Source of the DNA: DATAOG01 sp963782885
GTDB lineage: Bacteria > Pseudomonadota > Alphaproteobacteria > Geminicoccales > Geminicoccaceae
DNA length: 64,000 nt
NCBI GenBank assembly: GCA_963782885.1
Contig: CAWALL010000013.1
Span: 517,369 to 581,368, forward strand
Reading direction: 5' to 3'
Position numbers and translations under genes: made by a program. The stretch's first letter is position 1, and the number at the start of each line of letters is the position of its first letter. This document shows, piece by piece, positions 19,108 through 29,315 of the stretch. Below the pieces are notes generated by a model. The model was not told where the DNA came from and did no database searches. It worked only from the letters and a program-made list of their open reading frames with translations.

Positions 19108-20958
19108 ATGTCCGGCTACGACGTCATCGTGATCGGCGGCGGCCACGCGGGCTGCGAGGCAGCGGCGGCCAGCGCGCGCCTCGGGGCCCGCACGCTGCTC
19201 CTGACCCACAAGCTCGAGACCATCGGCGTCATGTCTTGCAATCCCGCGATCGGCGGCCTCGGCCGCGGCCATCTGGTGCGCGAGGTCGACGCTCTGGATG
19301 GCTTGATGGCGCGGGCGATCGACCGCGCCGGGATCCAGTTCCGGGTCCTCAATCGGAGTAAGGGACCGGCGGTGCGCGGCCCCCGGGCGCAGGCCGACCG
19401 CCGGCTCTATCGCCGGGCGATCGCCGCCCTGCTGACCGAGCAGGCCGGTCTGACGGTCGAGGCGCGGGCGGTCGATGATCTGCTGTTCGACGAGAGCGGC
19501 GCGGCCCGGGGGGTCGTCACCGCGGACGGCCGGCGCTGGCAGGCGGGCGCGGTGGTCCTGACCACCGGCACCTTCCTGCGCGGCGAGGTGCACCTCGGGC
19601 TGCAGCACTGGCCGGCCGGCCGGATCGGGGATGCGCCGGCGGTCCGGCTGGCGCAAAGTCTCGCCCGCGCCGGCTTCGCGCTGAGGCGCCTCAAGACCGG
19701 CACGCCGCCGCGTCTCGACGGCCGGACGATCGACGTCGAGGGGCTCGCGCGCCAGCCGGGCGACGATCCGGCCGAGCCCTTCTCGACGCTCACCGGGACG
19801 ATTCGCAATCCCCAGATCGACTGTGCGATCACCGCAACCACGGCGGCTACTCACGAGCTGATCCGCGCCAACCTCGACCAGTCGCCGATGTACGCCGGTC
19901 GGATCCGGGCGACCGGCGTGCGCTATTGCCCCTCGATCGAGGACAAGGTGGTGCGGTTCGCCGATCGGCCGCGCCACCAGATCTTCCTCGAGCCGGAGGG
20001 GGTCGACGACCCGACCGTTTACCCGAACGGGATCTCGACCTCGCTCCCGGCCGAGGTGCAGGCGCGCCTGCTGACCACGATCCCGGGGCTCGAGCGGGCG
20101 GTCATGCTGCGTCCGGGCTACGCGATCGAATACGATCACGTCGATCCCCGCGAGCTCGGACCGACCCTCGAGACCCGGCGCGTGCCGCGCCTGTTCCTCG
20201 CCGGCCAGATCAACGGCACGACCGGCTACGAGGAAGCGGCGGCGCAAGGCCTGATCGCCGGCATCAACGGCGCCCTCAGGGCGGCCGGGGCGCGGACCTT
20301 CACGCTCGATCGCGCGGACGCCTACATCGGGGTCCTGATCGACGATCTGATCACGCAGGGGGTCACCGAGCCCTATCGCATGTTCACCTCGCGCGCGGAA
20401 TATCGGCTGACTCTGCGGGCCGACAATGCCGATCGGCGTCTGACGCCCAAGGGTCAGGCCATCGGCCTGGTCGGCGCCGAACGCGGCCGGGCGTTTGCGG
20501 ACAAGCAGGCGGCGTTGGACGCGGCGATCGCCCGCCTGCGGGCGCTGCGCCTCAGTCCGACCGCAGCGCGGCGGGCGGGGCTCGAGGTCAAACTCGACGG
20601 CGTCGTGCGCAGCGGCCTGGAGCTGCTGCGTCTGCCGAATATCAGCCTGACACGGCTGGCGGCGATCTGGCCGGCGCTCGGCGAGCTGCGGCCGGAGGTG
20701 GCGGAGCAGCTCGAGATCGAGGCGGGCTACGCCGCCTATCTCGAACGCCAGGATGCCGACATCGCGGCGCTTCGGGCCGAGGAGGCGCTGCAGCTGCCGC
20801 GCGATCTCGACCTCGAGGCGATCGCCGGGCTCAGCAGCGAGATCCGCGCATGCCTCGCCGAGGTCCGTCCGTCGACCCTGGCCGCGGCGAGCCGTCTGCC
20901 AGGCATGACGCCGGCGGCGTTGGCGATCCTCTATCGCCACGCGCGCCGGGCGGCCTGA
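19108..20958 (+). CDS. mnmG: tRNA uridine-5-carboxymethylaminomethyl(34) synthesis enzyme MnmG
   Basis: A 616-residue FAD protein, partner of MnmE in wobble-uridine modification. The N-terminal dinucleotide-binding GGGHAGCEAAAASARLGA, MSCNPAIGGLGRGHLVREVDALDG, LKTGTPPRLDG, the catalytic-cysteine-region RYCPSIEDKVVRF, GQINGTTGYEEAAAQGLIAGIN and the tRNA-binding C-terminal helices (RMFTSRAEYRLTLR, SRLPGMTPAALAIL) are all present. ATG 19108 gives the canonical N-terminus SGYDVIVIGGG. It ends 3 bases before rsmG and leads the mnmG-rsmG-parA-parB operon. Confidence 0.95.
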   Translation: MSGYDVIVIGGGHAGCEAAAASARLGARTLLLTHKLETIGVMSCNPAIGGLGRGHLVREVDALDGLMARAIDRAGIQFRVLNRSKGPAVRGPRAQADRRLYRRAIAALLTEQAGLTVEARAVDDLLFDESGAARGVVTADGRRWQAGAVVLTTGTFLRGEVHLGLQHWPAGRIGDAPAVRLAQSLARAGFALRRLKTGTPPRLDGRTIDVEGLARQPGDDPAEPFSTLTGTIRNPQIDCAITATTAATHELIRANLDQSPMYAGRIRATGVRYCPSIEDKVVRFADRPRHQIFLEPEGVDDPTVYPNGISTSLPAEVQARLLTTIPGLERAVMLRPGYAIEYDHVDPRELGPTLETRRVPRLFLAGQINGTTGYEEAAAQGLIAGINGALRAAGARTFTLDRADAYIGVLIDDLITQGVTEPYRMFTSRAEYRLTLRADNADRRLTPKGQAIGLVGAERGRAFADKQAALDAAIARLRALRLSPTAARRAGLEVKLDGVVRSGLELLRLPNISLTRLAAIWPALGELRPEVAEQLEIEAGYAAYLERQDADIAALRAEEALQLPRDLDLEAIAGLSSEIRACLAEVRPSTLAAASRLPGMTPAALAILYRHARRAA

Positions 20959-20961
20959 GCG

Positions 20962-21654
20962 GTGGCCGAGCCGGCGCTCAGCCGTGAGGCATTCGCCGAG
21001 CGGGCCGCTGTTTCACGTGAAACAATCGAGCGACTGAGCCTCTATCTGGAGCTGCTCGGGCGCTGGCAGCGGGCGATCAATCTGGTCGGCCCGGCGACCC
21101 TCGCGGACCCCTGGCGCCGGCATGTGCTCAATTCGGCGCAACTGCTGGCGCATCTGCCCGCGTCGGCGAGCCCGCTGGTCGACCTTGGCAGCGGCGCCGG
21201 CTTTCCGGGCATGGTTCTGGCACTGCTCGGCGTGCCCGGGGTCGCGCTGATCGAGGCCGATCGGCGCAAGGCGCAATTTCTTCGGGAGGTGGCACGCGCC
21301 ACCGGCGCCGACGTCACCGTCCACGACGAGCGCATCGAGCGGCTGACGGGCTGGCCGGCGGCGGTGGTCACGGCGCGCGCGCTCGCACCTCTGCCACGTC
21401 TGCTATCGCTCGCGGAGCGCTTTCTGACCGCAGACAGCCTGTGCCTGTTTCTGAAAGGGCCGACGCTCACCGGTGAAATGATTGACGCCGGGGAATCCTG
21501 GCATATGGTGCCGGAAATGTTCCAAAGTCTGTCCGCGCCGTCGGGCATCGTGCTCAAGCTTCGGGGAGTTTGCCGTGCGCGTGATCGTCAACCGCAAGCC
21601 ACCACGAATCGGCCGCGTGATCGCGATTGCCAACCAGAAGGGCGGCGTCGGTAA
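20962..21654 (+). CDS. rsmG: 16S rRNA (guanine(527)-N7)-methyltransferase RsmG
   Basis: A SAM-dependent methyltransferase (formerly GidB). It starts at GTG 20962 and shows LGRWQRAINLVGP, the SAM motif LVDLGSGAGFPGMVLAL near residue 73, ALIEADRRKAQFLREVA and VVTARALAPLPRLL. The methyltransferase fold ends at SGIVLKLRGV. The frame then continues for about 27 basic residues, overlapping the start of parA by 80 bases; the result is 230 residues, longer than usual. The tail may be a non-functional readthrough extension. A perfect parS lies within codons 16-21. Confidence 0.92.
   Translation: MAEPALSREAFAERAAVSRETIERLSLYLELLGRWQRAINLVGPATLADPWRRHVLNSAQLLAHLPASASPLVDLGSGAGFPGMVLALLGVPGVALIEADRRKAQFLREVARATGADVTVHDERIERLTGWPAAVVTARALAPLPRLLSLAERFLTADSLCLFLKGPTLTGEMIDAGESWHMVPEMFQSLSAPSGIVLKLRGVCRARDRQPQATTNRPRDRDCQPEGRRR
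21009..21024. other. parS centromere site
   Basis: TGTTTCACGTGAAACA, a perfect 16-bp palindrome identical to the canonical chromosomal parS bound by ParB, lies inside the 5' part of rsmG. It is 550 bp upstream of parA and 11 kb from the candidate oriC. It marks this region as the segregation centromere. Confidence 0.93.
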
Positions 21655-22393
21655 GACCACCACCGCGATCAACCTCGGGACGGCGCTCGCCGCCTGCGGC
21701 AAGAGCATCCTTCTGATCGACATCGATCCGCAGGGCAACGCCAGCACCGGGCTCGGCATCCAGCAGGCGGCGCGCGGCGTGACCAGCTACGACGTCGTGC
21801 TCGGCCAAGCGAAGCTCAGCGAAGCGGTGATCCGGACCCAGATCCCGGGCTTCGAGCTGGTCCCGGCGGTGGTCGATCTGTCGGCCGCCGAGCTCGAGCT
21901 GGTCGAAAAGGAACGGCGCGAGTTCCGGCTCAAGGATGCGCTCGAGAGCCTCGAGAAGGACTACGACTACGTCCTGATCGACTGTCCGCCCTCGCTCGGA
22001 CTGCTGACGGTCAACGCGCTGGCCGCCGCCCGCGCCGTGCTCGTGCCGCTGCAGTGCGAGTTCTTCGCCCTGGAGGGTCTGAGCCTGCTGTTGCGGACCG
22101 TCGAGCGGGTGCGGCGCAGCTACAACCCGACGCTCGAGGTCCAAGGCGTCCTGCTGACCATGTTCGATCGCCGCAACAACCTCGCCCAACAGGTCGCGAC
22201 CGACGTCCGCAGCTTTCTCGGCAAACGCGTCTACGAGACCGTGGTGCCGCGCAACGTCCGGGTCTCCGAGGCGCCCTCCCACGGCATGCCGGTGCTGCTT
22301 TACGATTTTCGCTGCCCCGGTTCGCAGGCATACGTCCAGCTCGCGGGCGAAGTGCTGCGACGCGAGCAGCAGATCGCCGAGGCGACCCTGTGA
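21575..22393 (+). CDS. parA: Chromosome partitioning ATPase ParA (Soj)
   Basis: A 272-residue deviant-Walker ATPase. The P-loop IANQKGGVGKTTTAINLG carries the signature lysine near residue 22. DIDPQGNASTGLGI, DYVLIDCPPSLGLLTVNALAA and the C-terminal PRNVRVSEAPSHGMPVLLYD are ParA-specific. GTG 21575 is preceded by cggggag at good spacing and encodes VRVIVNRKPPRIG before the P-loop. It overlaps the 3' end of rsmG by 80 bases and parB by 4 bases (GTGA). ParA-ATP binds DNA non-specifically and moves ParB-parS complexes after origin duplication. Confidence 0.95.
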   Translation: MRVIVNRKPPRIGRVIAIANQKGGVGKTTTAINLGTALAACGKSILLIDIDPQGNASTGLGIQQAARGVTSYDVVLGQAKLSEAVIRTQIPGFELVPAVVDLSAAELELVEKERREFRLKDALESLEKDYDYVLIDCPPSLGLLTVNALAAARAVLVPLQCEFFALEGLSLLLRTVERVRRSYNPTLEVQGVLLTMFDRRNNLAQQVATDVRSFLGKRVYETVVPRNVRVSEAPSHGMPVLLYDFRCPGSQAYVQLAGEVLRREQQIAEATL

Positions 22394-23277
22394 CCGAGCT
22401 GGGCCAGGAGCCCAAGGCCGGCAGCCTGGCCCGCCGGCGCGGGCTCGGGATGGGCCTTTCGGCCCTGCTCGGACACGCTCCGGACGGCGCATCGGCGCCC
22501 GCCGAGCGCGCACGGATGCTGCCGATCGAGTTCCTGCGCCCGTCGGCGTTGCAGCCGCGCCGCCGGTTCGCCGAGGACGATCTCGCGGCGCTCGCCGAAT
22601 CGATCCGCCATCGCGGCGTGATGCAGCCGCTGCTGGTCCGCCGGTCGCCGAACGGCAGCGAGGTCTACGAGATCGTGGCCGGCGAGCGGCGCTGGCGGGC
22701 CGCTCAGATCGCCGGCGCTCACGAGCTGCCGGTGGTGGTCTACGACCTCTCCGATCGCGCGGCGCTCGAAGTGGCACTGCTCGAAAACGTGCAGCGACAG
22801 GACCTGTCGCCGCTCGAGGAAGCCGAGGGCTATCGCCGCCTGATCGAAGAGTTCGAGCACACCCAGGAAGCGCTGGCGAGCGCGCTTGGCAAGAGCCGTA
22901 GCCACATTGCCAACCTGCTCCGTCTGCTCGGCCTGCCGGCCGAGGTCCGGGCACGGCTGGAACGCGGTGAGCTCTCTGCGGGGCACGCGCGCGCCTTGCT
23001 CGGCAGCCGCGATCCGGTCGCTCTGGCGAAAGTCGTGGTCAGCCGGGGTCTGAACGTCAGGCAGACCGAAGCCCTGGTCCGGATCGACGCTCAGCGTCCG
23101 CATCGCCACCAGTCCCGGCTGGCGGCCAAGGACGCGAATACCCGGGCGCTCGAGCACGACCTCTCGAGCCGTCTCGGTCTGCCCGTGCGTCTGACGCCCC
23201 AGGGAGCCGGCGGCACCCTGCAGATCACCTACGGTTCGCTCGATCAGCTCGATGTCTTGATCCGGCGACTGAGCTGA
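22390..23277 (+). CDS. parB: Chromosome partitioning protein ParB (Spo0J)
   Basis: A 295-residue CTP-dependent parS clamp. The N-terminal ParA-contact region RRGLGMGLSALLG is followed by the CTPase motifs: box I SALQPRRRFAEDDLAAL, box II IVAGERRWRAAQIAG with GERRxR, and the LLENVQRQDLSPLEEA segment. The helix-turn-helix SALGKSRSHIANLLRLLGLP, the GELSAGHARALL region and a C-terminal dimerisation domain complete it. It starts at GTG overlapping the parA stop. Its target site lies in rsmG of the same operon. Confidence 0.95.
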   Translation: MTELGQEPKAGSLARRRGLGMGLSALLGHAPDGASAPAERARMLPIEFLRPSALQPRRRFAEDDLAALAESIRHRGVMQPLLVRRSPNGSEVYEIVAGERRWRAAQIAGAHELPVVVYDLSDRAALEVALLENVQRQDLSPLEEAEGYRRLIEEFEHTQEALASALGKSRSHIANLLRLLGLPAEVRARLERGELSAGHARALLGSRDPVALAKVVVSRGLNVRQTEALVRIDAQRPHRHQSRLAAKDANTRALEHDLSSRLGLPVRLTPQGAGGTLQITYGSLDQLDVLIRRLS

Positions 23278-23323
23278 AGGCCTCGGAGGTCGGCGCAGCC
23301 CGCCACCGGAGGCCTGGCCGAGC

Positions 23324-23342
23324 GGCAGACCCGGCGTCTGCC
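23324..23342. terminator. Hairpin between convergent parB and sufT
   Basis: A 7-bp perfect stem (GGCAGAC / GTCTGCC) with a CCGGC loop lies between the parB stop and the end of sufT. No T-run follows on either strand, so this is a modest candidate for bidirectional termination. Confidence 0.4.
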
Positions 23343-23362
23343 GGAACCGTTGAACGGTCCGA

Positions 23363-23752
23363 CTAGTAGATCATGCCGAGCTCGAGCTGGGCCTCCTCGG
23401 TCATCATGCCCGGGTGCCAGGGCGGGTCCCAGACCACCTCGACCGTGGCGCCCTGGACCCCATCGACCGCCGCCACCTTGTCCTTGACCTCGTCCGGCAA
23501 GGTGCCGGCGACCGGGCAGGCGGGCGACGTCAGCGTCATGTCGATGTGGACGTGCTGATCGTCGTCGATGTCGATCTTGTAGATCAGGCCGAGCTCGAAG
23601 ATGTTGACCGGAATTTCCGGGTCGTAGACGGTGCGCAGCGCTTCGATCACCTGCTCGCCGAGCGCGTCGACGTCGGCAGACGGCGGGGTTGCACTGTCTG
23701 CCGCCTCGGCAGACAGGAATTGGCTGGCGCGGTCGAGATCGGAGTCGCTCAT
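23363..23752 (-). CDS. sufT: SUF system Fe-S cluster assembly protein SufT (MIP18/DUF59)
   Basis: A 129-residue protein with an unstructured acidic N-terminus and a DUF59 domain. QVIEALRTVYDPEIPVNIFELGLIY (the DPE motif), MTLTSPACPVAGTLPDEV with the conserved Cys, and VVWDPPWHPGMM are all present. SufT proteins help mature Fe-S proteins under high demand. It is the last gene of the suf operon, 18 bases after sufS. Confidence 0.9.
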   Translation of the reverse strand: MSDSDLDRASQFLSAEAADSATPPSADVDALGEQVIEALRTVYDPEIPVNIFELGLIYKIDIDDDQHVHIDMTLTSPACPVAGTLPDEVKDKVAAVDGVQGATVEVVWDPPWHPGMMTEEAQLELGMIY

Positions 23753-23770
23753 CTTCGTCCTCCGCTGCCT

Positions 23771-25021
23771 TCAGAACATCGATGCGATCCGCCGCAGGCT
23801 TTCGACCAGGGCGTCGATGTCGGCGTGAGTGTTGTAGAGGCCGAGCGAGGCCCGGGCGGTCGCGCTGTGGCCGAGACGCTCGATCACCGGCTGGGCGCAA
23901 TGCTGGCCGGTCCGGACGGCGATGCCGTCGAGGTCCAGGAGCGTCCCGATGTCCTGTGGATGCGCCTGCTCCATCACGAACGAGATGACGCCGCATTTGG
24001 CGCGCGCGGTGCCGACGATCCGAAGTCCGGGCACCTGCTGCAGGGCGCGCGTCGCGTAGGCGAGCACGTCCGCCTCGTGCGCGGCGATCTGGTCGAGCCC
24101 AAGCTCCTGGAGATAGTCGATCGCGACGCCGAGCGCCGAGGCGGCCTCGATCGCAGGCGTGCCGGCCTCGAACTTGTAGGGAATGTCGTTGAACTCGGTG
24201 TGCTCGAAGCTGACCGAGCTGATCATCTCGCCGCCGCCCTGATAGGGCGGCATCGCGGTCAGCAGATCGGCCTTGCCGTAGAGCGCGCCGATCCCGGATG
24301 GCCCGTAGAGCTTGTGGCCCGAGAACACCAGGAAATCGCAACCCAGGTCCTGAACGTCGACCACCATGTGCTGGACCGCCTGGGCAGCGTCGATCAGCAC
24401 CGGGATGCCGCGGCGACGGGCGAGCTCGACGATCTCGTGGACCGGGTTGATGGTACCGAGGGCGTTCGACACCCAGGTCACCGACACGAGCTTGGTGCGC
24501 GCCGACAGCCGGGCCTCGAACTCGTCCATGAGCAGCTCGCCCTGGTCGTTGACCGGCGCGACCACCAGCTCGAACCCGCACTGCTCGCCGAGCAGCTGCC
24601 AGGGCACGATGTTGGCGTGGTGCTCCATGGCCGTGATCAGGATCTGGTCGCCCGGTCTGACGCGCGGTCTGACGAAACTCTGCGCGACCAGGTTGATGCC
24701 TTCGGTGGCGTTGCGCGTGAACACGATCTCGCGGGCCTCGGCGGCGCCGAGGAGGCGCTGGACCTTGCTGCGCGCCGCTTCGTGCAGGTCGGTCGCGCGC
24801 TCGCTCAGCGCGTACACGCCGCGGTGGATGTTGGCGTAGTCCTCACGCAGCACGCGCGCCAGCTCGTCGATCACGGCCGCCGGCTTCTGCGCGCTCGCGG
24901 CGGTGTCGAGAAACACCAGCGGACGGCCATGCACGGTCTGCTGCAAACAAGGGAAATCCAGCCGGACGCGCTCGACGTCGTAGGGCCGCGGCTGATCGGC
25001 CCGGAGCGGCGCCGCGGTCAC
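23771..25021 (-). CDS. sufS: Cysteine desulfurase SufS
   Basis: A 416-residue PLP enzyme (class V aminotransferase fold, group II) that mobilises sulfur from cysteine as a persulfide. It shows DTAASAQKP, ANIHRGVYALSERAT, TRNATEGINLVA, MEHHANIVPW, the PLP lysine in FSGHKLYGPSGIGALYG, and the catalytic cysteine in VRTGQHCAQPV. The GTG start at 25021 overlaps the sufD stop by 4 bases. No SufE or SufU sulfur carrier is encoded in this operon. Confidence 0.95.
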   Translation of the reverse strand: MTAAPLRADQPRPYDVERVRLDFPCLQQTVHGRPLVFLDTAASAQKPAAVIDELARVLREDYANIHRGVYALSERATDLHEAARSKVQRLLGAAEAREIVFTRNATEGINLVAQSFVRPRVRPGDQILITAMEHHANIVPWQLLGEQCGFELVVAPVNDQGELLMDEFEARLSARTKLVSVTWVSNALGTINPVHEIVELARRRGIPVLIDAAQAVQHMVVDVQDLGCDFLVFSGHKLYGPSGIGALYGKADLLTAMPPYQGGGEMISSVSFEHTEFNDIPYKFEAGTPAIEAASALGVAIDYLQELGLDQIAAHEADVLAYATRALQQVPGLRIVGTARAKCGVISFVMEQAHPQDIGTLLDLDGIAVRTGQHCAQPVIERLGHSATARASLGLYNTHADIDALVESLRRIASMF

Positions 25022-26346
25022 AACAGGCCCTCCAGCTCGGCGCCGCCCGGCAGCCAGCGCAACAGCTCGCGGCGCGCCTGCCCGGCCGCGACCGGGTGAC
25101 GGAAGCGCTCGAGCACCTCGTCGGCGAAGGCGTAGGTCAGGAGGCTGCGCGCGGTCTCCGGCTCGAGCCCGCGCGAGCGCAGGTAGAACAGCGCCCGCTC
25201 GTCGAGTTCGCCGGCGGTCGCGCCATGGGAACACTTGACGTCGTCGGCGAAGATCTCGAGCTCGGGCTTGGTGTCGATCTCGGCATCCGGCGACAGCAGC
25301 AGATTGTTGTTGGCCTGATAGGCGTTGGTCTTCTGAGCGTCCCGCTGGACCACGATCCGGCCGGCGAACACGGCTTGCGCCCGGCCGTCGAGGACGCCCT
25401 TGTAGAACTGATTGCTGGTGCTGCCCGGGCGGGCGTGCTCGATCTGGATGGCATTGTCGATGTGCTGGCGCGCGCGGCCGAGATAGAGGCCGTTGAGGCC
25501 GAGCTCGATCCCCGAGCCATCGAGCACCGCCTCGATCTCGTTGCGCACGAGCGCGCCGCCGACGGTCGCGAGCGTCTGCGTCAGACGGGCGTCTGCCGAA
25601 AGCCGGTAATGGGTCTTGCCGATCAGGCTGCCGGCGAGCTCGCCGAGCTGCAAGCGGTCGTGATTGAGCTCGGCGCCGCGCCCGACCACGAACCGGCTCA
25701 CGAGGTTGGTCAGCGGCCGGCCGCCGCCGAGCGCGACGTGGGTCTCGACCAGGTCGAGACGGGCGCCGGCCCCGAGCGCGACCAGATTACGCGGGCTGAT
25801 CAGTGCCGGCTCTTCGTCGCCGAGACTGATGAACAGCAGCTGCACCGGCCCGGGAAGCGTGGCGCCGTCGTCGAGGCGGATCAGGCAGCCGTCCGCGGTC
25901 AAGGCGGCATTCAAAGCGCTGAACGCGCGCTCGGAGCTCGATTCCAGGCCGAGCTCGAAGGGGCTGACCTCGCCCGCCTCGAGGGCCGCGGCCAAGCTCT
26001 GCACCGGCCGGCCGCGGAGGTCGGATAAATCGTCCGACAGCTCGGCGAGGAAATGGCCGTTGACGAAGGCCAAGCGGCACGCGTCCTCGCCCAGGAGATA
26101 GGGGGCGAGGTCGGCGCGCCGGACCGGGGCGGGCGTGGCGAGCGCGTAGTCCTCGCGCACCAGCGGCCGGACCGAGGTGTATTTCCAGGCCTCGACCTTG
26201 GGTCCCGGGAAGCCGAGCGCGCGGAAGCGCTCGAAGCTCGCCTGACGCCAGTCGCGCAGCGGCGCGTGCCGCGCGCCCGGCAGCTGCCCGCGCGCGGCCT
26301 CGAACAGCGCCGCATAGCGCTCCGAGGGAGCGATCATCTGCTGCAT
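25018..26346 (-). CDS. sufD: Fe-S cluster assembly protein SufD
   Basis: A 442-residue beta-helix scaffold partner of SufB in the SufBC2D complex. The N-terminal helical region (GPKVEAWKYTSVRPL) precedes the parallel beta-helix core (HIDNAIQIEHARPGSTSNQFYKG). The signature FADDVKCSHGATAGELDERALFYLRSRG contains the conserved His used for cluster/iron chemistry. ATG 26346 (MQQMIAPSERY) sits 13 bases after the sufC stop. Confidence 0.93.
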   Translation of the reverse strand: MQQMIAPSERYAALFEAARGQLPGARHAPLRDWRQASFERFRALGFPGPKVEAWKYTSVRPLVREDYALATPAPVRRADLAPYLLGEDACRLAFVNGHFLAELSDDLSDLRGRPVQSLAAALEAGEVSPFELGLESSSERAFSALNAALTADGCLIRLDDGATLPGPVQLLFISLGDEEPALISPRNLVALGAGARLDLVETHVALGGGRPLTNLVSRFVVGRGAELNHDRLQLGELAGSLIGKTHYRLSADARLTQTLATVGGALVRNEIEAVLDGSGIELGLNGLYLGRARQHIDNAIQIEHARPGSTSNQFYKGVLDGRAQAVFAGRIVVQRDAQKTNAYQANNNLLLSPDAEIDTKPELEIFADDVKCSHGATAGELDERALFYLRSRGLEPETARSLLTYAFADEVLERFRHPVAAGQARRELLRWLPGGAELEGLL

Positions 26347-26359
26347 CGTCGGGGCGGAC

Positions 26360-27118
<759 letters not shown>

Positions 27119-27156
27119 GTCTTCTCGAACTCTCTCGACTGTGTCCGGGGGTTGCG

Positions 27157-28608
<1,452 letters not shown>

Positions 28609-28689
28609 CGATCACCTTCTCCCTGCCGAACCGTTCGCCGGCCCGGACCTCGTCTGCTGCCGCCGCGATCCCCTTTGCCGGAACCAAGG

Positions 28690-29166
28690 TCAGGCCCGGC
28701 CCCATGGTTCCCGCGGCGGGCCGCCATCCACTGCGATCGCGGGCGGCCGGAACACCGCCGGCAGCGCCTGCGCCATCTCGGCCATGCTGATGCCATCGAG
28801 CGCGGTCCGGATCGCATCGTTGATCCGTTGCCAGTTGGCCCGCGCCGGGCAGAGCGCCTCGATCTCGCAACCGCCGGGCCCGTCCTCGATGCAGGCGGTC
28901 ACCGCGATCGGGCCGTCGAGCGCCGAGATCACCTCGGCGACGCTGATCGCCGCCGCCGGCCGCGCCAGGCCATAACCGCCCTTGACGCCGCGGTGCGACT
29001 GCAGCAGCCCCGCACGCGCCAGGCTCTTCAAAATCTTGCTCGCCATCGGCAACGGGATGTGGCTCTGGGCCGCGACCTCCGGCGCGTTGTGCTGGCGCCC
29101 CGGTTGCCGCGCCATGTTGGTCATGATGACGATCCCATAGTCCGCGAGCTTGCTGAGCCGGATCAC
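28690..29166 (-). CDS. Rrf2-family transcriptional regulator (IscR/SufR-like)
   Basis: A 158-residue protein. The winged-helix N-terminus LSKLADYGIVIMTNMARQP and SHIPLPMASKILKSLARAGLL is followed by HRGVKGGYGLARPAAAISVAEVISALDGP. Three cysteines sit in CIEDGPGGCEIEALCP, the usual position for binding a [2Fe-2S] or [4Fe-4S] cluster. It leads the suf operon and presumably represses it when clusters are sufficient. GTG 29166 follows agagga at 8 bases. Whether it behaves as IscR, SufR or RirA cannot be decided. Confidence 0.9.
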   Translation of the reverse strand: MIRLSKLADYGIVIMTNMARQPGRQHNAPEVAAQSHIPLPMASKILKSLARAGLLQSHRGVKGGYGLARPAAAISVAEVISALDGPIAVTACIEDGPGGCEIEALCPARANWQRINDAIRTALDGISMAEMAQALPAVFRPPAIAVDGGPPREPWGRA

Positions 29167-29194
29167 GGCGCATTCCTCTGCAAAAGAGGACCAA

Positions 29195-29210
29195 ACCAGT
29201 CCGAATTGGT
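29195..29210 (-). promoter_or_regulatory. Candidate operator upstream of the rrf2-suf operon
   Basis: ACCAGTCCGAATTGGT is an imperfect inverted repeat (6 of 8 positions pair), about 30 bases upstream of the rrf2 start in an AT-richer stretch. Position and symmetry suit autoregulation by the Rrf2 protein. No known consensus is matched with certainty. Confidence 0.4.
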
Positions 29211-29315
29211 TCTAATGTGCGCTCCGCGCCGACGATGTCAAGCCCGCCGAACGTAAACGAATCAGCAACCTGCCCGATTGTTGAGAAGCGGCCGAAACCG
29301 TCCGGCGCCGCAGGG

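Noticed and set aside
18336..19109. Long minus-strand ORF opposite the barrel remnant
   Set aside because: Composition is shadow-like, with no start signal or known motif.
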